Assembly (NCBI GenBank): GCA_028284565.1
Contig: JANQRM010000546.1
Coordinates: forward strand, 1 to 7,253
From: Anaerolineae bacterium
Lineage (GTDB): Bacteria > Chloroflexota > Anaerolineae > Aggregatilineales > Phototrophicaceae
Length of the DNA: 7,253 nt
Direction: 5' to 3'
The position numbers were made by a program, and so were the translations under genes. Under the pieces are notes generated by a model. The model was not told the DNA's origin. It ran no database searches and saw only the letters and a program-made list of their open reading frames with translations. The first letter of the stretch is position 1. Each line of letters begins with the position of its first letter. Positions 5,249-7,253 of this stretch are shown here, piece by piece.

Positions 5249-7054
5249 ATGCCAGAAGAGCAAAAAGCGGTCTTAGTACCAGATTATCTATCCGTTCGTG
5301 AACTGGCTGAATTGATTGACCAAAGCCCAATTGATGTCATGAAGACATTAATTTCCAACGGGATTATGGCATCCATCAATCAGCAAGTTGATTATGACAC
5401 TGCCGCAATCGTCATCGAAGAGATGGGGTATGAGGCGCGTTCTGCGAGTATGGTCGCCGCAGAAGAAGAAGAGCAGAAGCGCGAAGAAGAGAAAATCCGC
5501 AAGTGGGAAAAAATGTATGCGGGTGAGAAGCGTGAAAACATGCAAACTCGCCCACCCATCGTAACAATCTTAGGGCATGTTGATCATGGTAAGACAACCC
5601 TCCTTGACACCATTCGTAAAACCGCAGTTGTCGAAGGGGAGTCGGGCGGGATTACACAGCATATTGGGGCATATCAAGCCCAACACAACGGGCGCACCCT
5701 GACTTTCCTCGATACACCGGGTCACGCCGCTTTTACTGCGATGCGCGCACGTGGGGCAGAAGGGGCAGACATTGTAATTCTTGTCGTTGCCGCAGATGAT
5801 GGTGTGATGCCACAAACCCGTGAGGCTCTTAATCATGCGCGTGCCGCTGACGTCCCCATTATTGTAGCGATTACCAAGGTCGATAAATCCAATGCCAACC
5901 CCGATCGTGTGAAACAACAATTGGCTGATCTCGAACTCATTCCTGATGATTGGGATGGGGACACAATGATGATTCCGGTGGACTCGCTTAAAGGTGAGGG
6001 GATTGATGATTTGTTGGAAGCGATTCTATTGATTGCGGACGATAATGATATTGATGCCAATCCCAAAGGAAACCTGCGCGGGATAGTCGTCGAATCGGAA
6101 GTAGATAAAAGCAGGGGGACTCTCGCTACTTTGTTGGTTATGAACGGTACGATGAAGCGAGGTGATGTCATTGTTGCAGGCACGTCCTATGGTCGTGTCA
6201 AAGCGATGTTCGATTACAAAGGCGATCAAGTAAAAGATGTGGTTCCCTCATCGCCTGTCTCGATTCTCGGTTTAGATAATCCGCCCGATCCCGGTGTGAT
6301 GTTTGAACAAGTCAAGAATGACCGTACCGCGCGTAAAATAGTCGAAGAACGTCTGCTAGAAGCTGAAGAACGCGATCTGTCAGGTCCGTCGGGCATGACC
6401 CTCGAAGATATCTTTGCCCAATTCCAATCTGGCACGGTCAAACAACTGAATGTGATCTTGAAGGTTGATGTACAAGGCTCCCTCCAACCCATTATTGATG
6501 GACTCAATGATATCTCAGGTGACAATGAGGAAGGGATTGAGATTCGAATTCTCGCATCTGATATTGGTAATATCACTGAAAATGATGTCAATTTGGCAGG
6601 CGCATCTGAGGCAATCATTTTAGGTTTCCATGTGGATGTCGATAACGCCGCAAAAACTGCCTCAACGACCTTAGGCGTCGACATTCGCAAGTACTCCGTC
6701 ATTTACAAGCTATTTGAGGATATCGAACTCGCACTCAAAGGCTTGCTTGAGCCCACTTACGCACCCAAAGTCATTGGTCGCGCAGAAGTCCGTGAAGTCT
6801 ATAAAATCCCGCGTATCGGTCAAATTGCAGGCAGTTATATCCTTGATGGAGAGGCTCGTCGGAATGCGAAGGCGCGTGTGGTACGCGGTGACGATACACT
6901 TGTTGAAGAAACCAAAGTGAGTTCCCTCAAACGCTTCACCGAAGATGTCCGCGAAGTCCGTTCAGGCTTTGAATGTGGTATTGGCTTGGAAGGTTTCAAT
7001 GATTACAAAGAAGGGGACATCATCGAATTCTTCGTGATGGAACGGGTGGAATAG
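5249..7054 (+). CDS. infB: Translation initiation factor IF-2 (short form)
   Basis: IF2 is the GTPase that places initiator fMet-tRNA on the 30S subunit and promotes subunit joining. The 601 residues hold one IF2-N module (about 10-62, LSVRELAELIDQSPIDVMKTL), a charged helical linker (70-98, EEEEQKREEEKIRKWEKM), and the G domain (about 102-270): G1 GHVDHGKTT (109-117), switch I GGITQHIGAYQ, G3 DTPGH (155-159). G4 reads TKVD (209-212) where NKID is usual, and the G5 region reads VDSLKGEGI where VSAKTGEGI is usual. Domain II (about 275-370), domain III (about 396-490, VDVQGSLQPI, SDIGNITENDV) and the fMet-tRNA-binding domain IV (506-601, GRAEVREVYKI, SLKRF, FECGIGLEGFNDYKEGD) are complete. It is much shorter than E. 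coli IF2 (890) and close to Thermus-type IF2, with the long N-terminal region missing. rbfA begins one base after the stop. Confidence 0.97.
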   Translation: MPEEQKAVLVPDYLSVRELAELIDQSPIDVMKTLISNGIMASINQQVDYDTAAIVIEEMGYEARSASMVAAEEEEQKREEEKIRKWEKMYAGEKRENMQTRPPIVTILGHVDHGKTTLLDTIRKTAVVEGESGGITQHIGAYQAQHNGRTLTFLDTPGHAAFTAMRARGAEGADIVILVVAADDGVMPQTREALNHARAADVPIIVAITKVDKSNANPDRVKQQLADLELIPDDWDGDTMMIPVDSLKGEGIDDLLEAILLIADDNDIDANPKGNLRGIVVESEVDKSRGTLATLLVMNGTMKRGDVIVAGTSYGRVKAMFDYKGDQVKDVVPSSPVSILGLDNPPDPGVMFEQVKNDRTARKIVEERLLEAEERDLSGPSGMTLEDIFAQFQSGTVKQLNVILKVDVQGSLQPIIDGLNDISGDNEEGIEIRILASDIGNITENDVNLAGASEAIILGFHVDVDNAAKTASTTLGVDIRKYSVIYKLFEDIELALKGLLEPTYAPKVIGRAEVREVYKIPRIGQIAGSYILDGEARRNAKARVVRGDDTLVEETKVSSLKRFTEDVREVRSGFECGIGLEGFNDYKEGDIIEFFVMERVE

Positions 7055-7055
7055 G

Positions 7056-7253
7056 ATGTCCATTAAACAAGGACGAATGAATGACCGCATTCAGATGATT
7101 CTGAGTGAGTTGTTATTCCGCGAGATTTCTGATCCACGTCTTCAGAATGTCACGATCACGGAGGTCTCGCTGGACCCTGAATTGATGTTTGCACGAGTTT
7201 ATGTTAATGCCTTGGGTGATGAATCCCGCGAACAAGAAGTAATGGAAGGTTTA
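7056..7253 (+). CDS. rbfA: 30S ribosome-binding factor RbfA (3' truncated by window end)
   Basis: The 66 visible residues run from MSIKQGRMNDRIQMIL and include SELLFREISDPRL and VTITEVSLDPELMFARVYVNALGD, the conserved N-terminal half of the single KH-like domain of RbfA. RbfA binds the 30S subunit late in assembly, helps 16S rRNA 5'-end maturation and is linked to cold adaptation. About half of a typical 110-130-residue protein is present and the frame is open at the edge. ATG 7056 lies one base after the infB stop, which suggests translational coupling; GGTGGA at the end of infB may serve as a weak ribosome site. A second in-frame ATG at 7077 is possible, but the basic N-terminus before it fits the family. 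Confidence 0.93.
   Translation, partial: MSIKQGRMNDRIQMILSELLFREISDPRLQNVTITEVSLDPELMFARVYVNALGDESREQEVMEGL

Noticed and set aside
6226..6702. A 158-codon antisense reading frame within infB.
   Set aside because: It is low-complexity Ser/Ile-rich sequence opposite conserved IF2 domains II-III and looks like a codon-bias shadow.

Overview
The window is ordinary bacterial chromosome, about half GC, with every gene on the + strand. The best guess for the host is a member of the Chloroflexota, probably Anaerolineae-like. This rests on the first gene, whose sequence style (a conserved WWPMQ-type extracellular domain followed by NHL repeats) I associate with large membrane glycosyltransferase-like proteins of that phylum, and on the compact 601-residue IF2 and long acidic/basic NusA. 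It is an inference from memory, not from a database search.

Region 1 (1-1385) is the 3' part of a gene for an extracytoplasmic protein: an alpha/beta domain followed by a six-repeat NHL beta-propeller and an acidic tail. Its 5' part lies outside the window. A 12-bp hairpin with a GCAA loop and a short T run (1417-1447) follows it.

Region 2 (1463-2755) is a membrane protein with five predicted transmembrane helices and a C-terminal SGNH/GDSL hydrolase domain facing outward. With its upstream neighbour it suggests cell-surface glycan work, but the exact substrate cannot be read from the sequence.

Region 3 (2752-7253) is the conserved transcription/translation operon nusA - ylxR(rnpM) - infB - rbfA, the last gene cut by the window end. 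A good sigma-70-type promoter (TTGACA, 18 bp, TAAAAT) overlaps the stop codon of the SGNH gene. It is followed by a leader of roughly 115 nt that holds a terminator-like hairpin and a short sequence able to pair either upstream or with the nusA Shine-Dalgarno region. rimP, which usually heads this operon, is not between the promoter and nusA, and no L7Ae-like ylxQ gene lies between ylxR and infB. A second strong hairpin (5164-5194) separates ylxR from infB. NusA controls pausing, termination and antitermination; RnpM/YlxR is an RNase P modulator; IF2 loads initiator tRNA; RbfA matures the 30S subunit. The operon therefore links RNA synthesis and processing to ribosome assembly and initiation.

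I found no mobile element, CRISPR array, tRNA/rRNA gene or clearly new defence-type system. The points most worth checking are the non-canonical guanine-recognition motifs of IF2, the structured nusA leader with a possible alternative pairing, and the absence of rimP.
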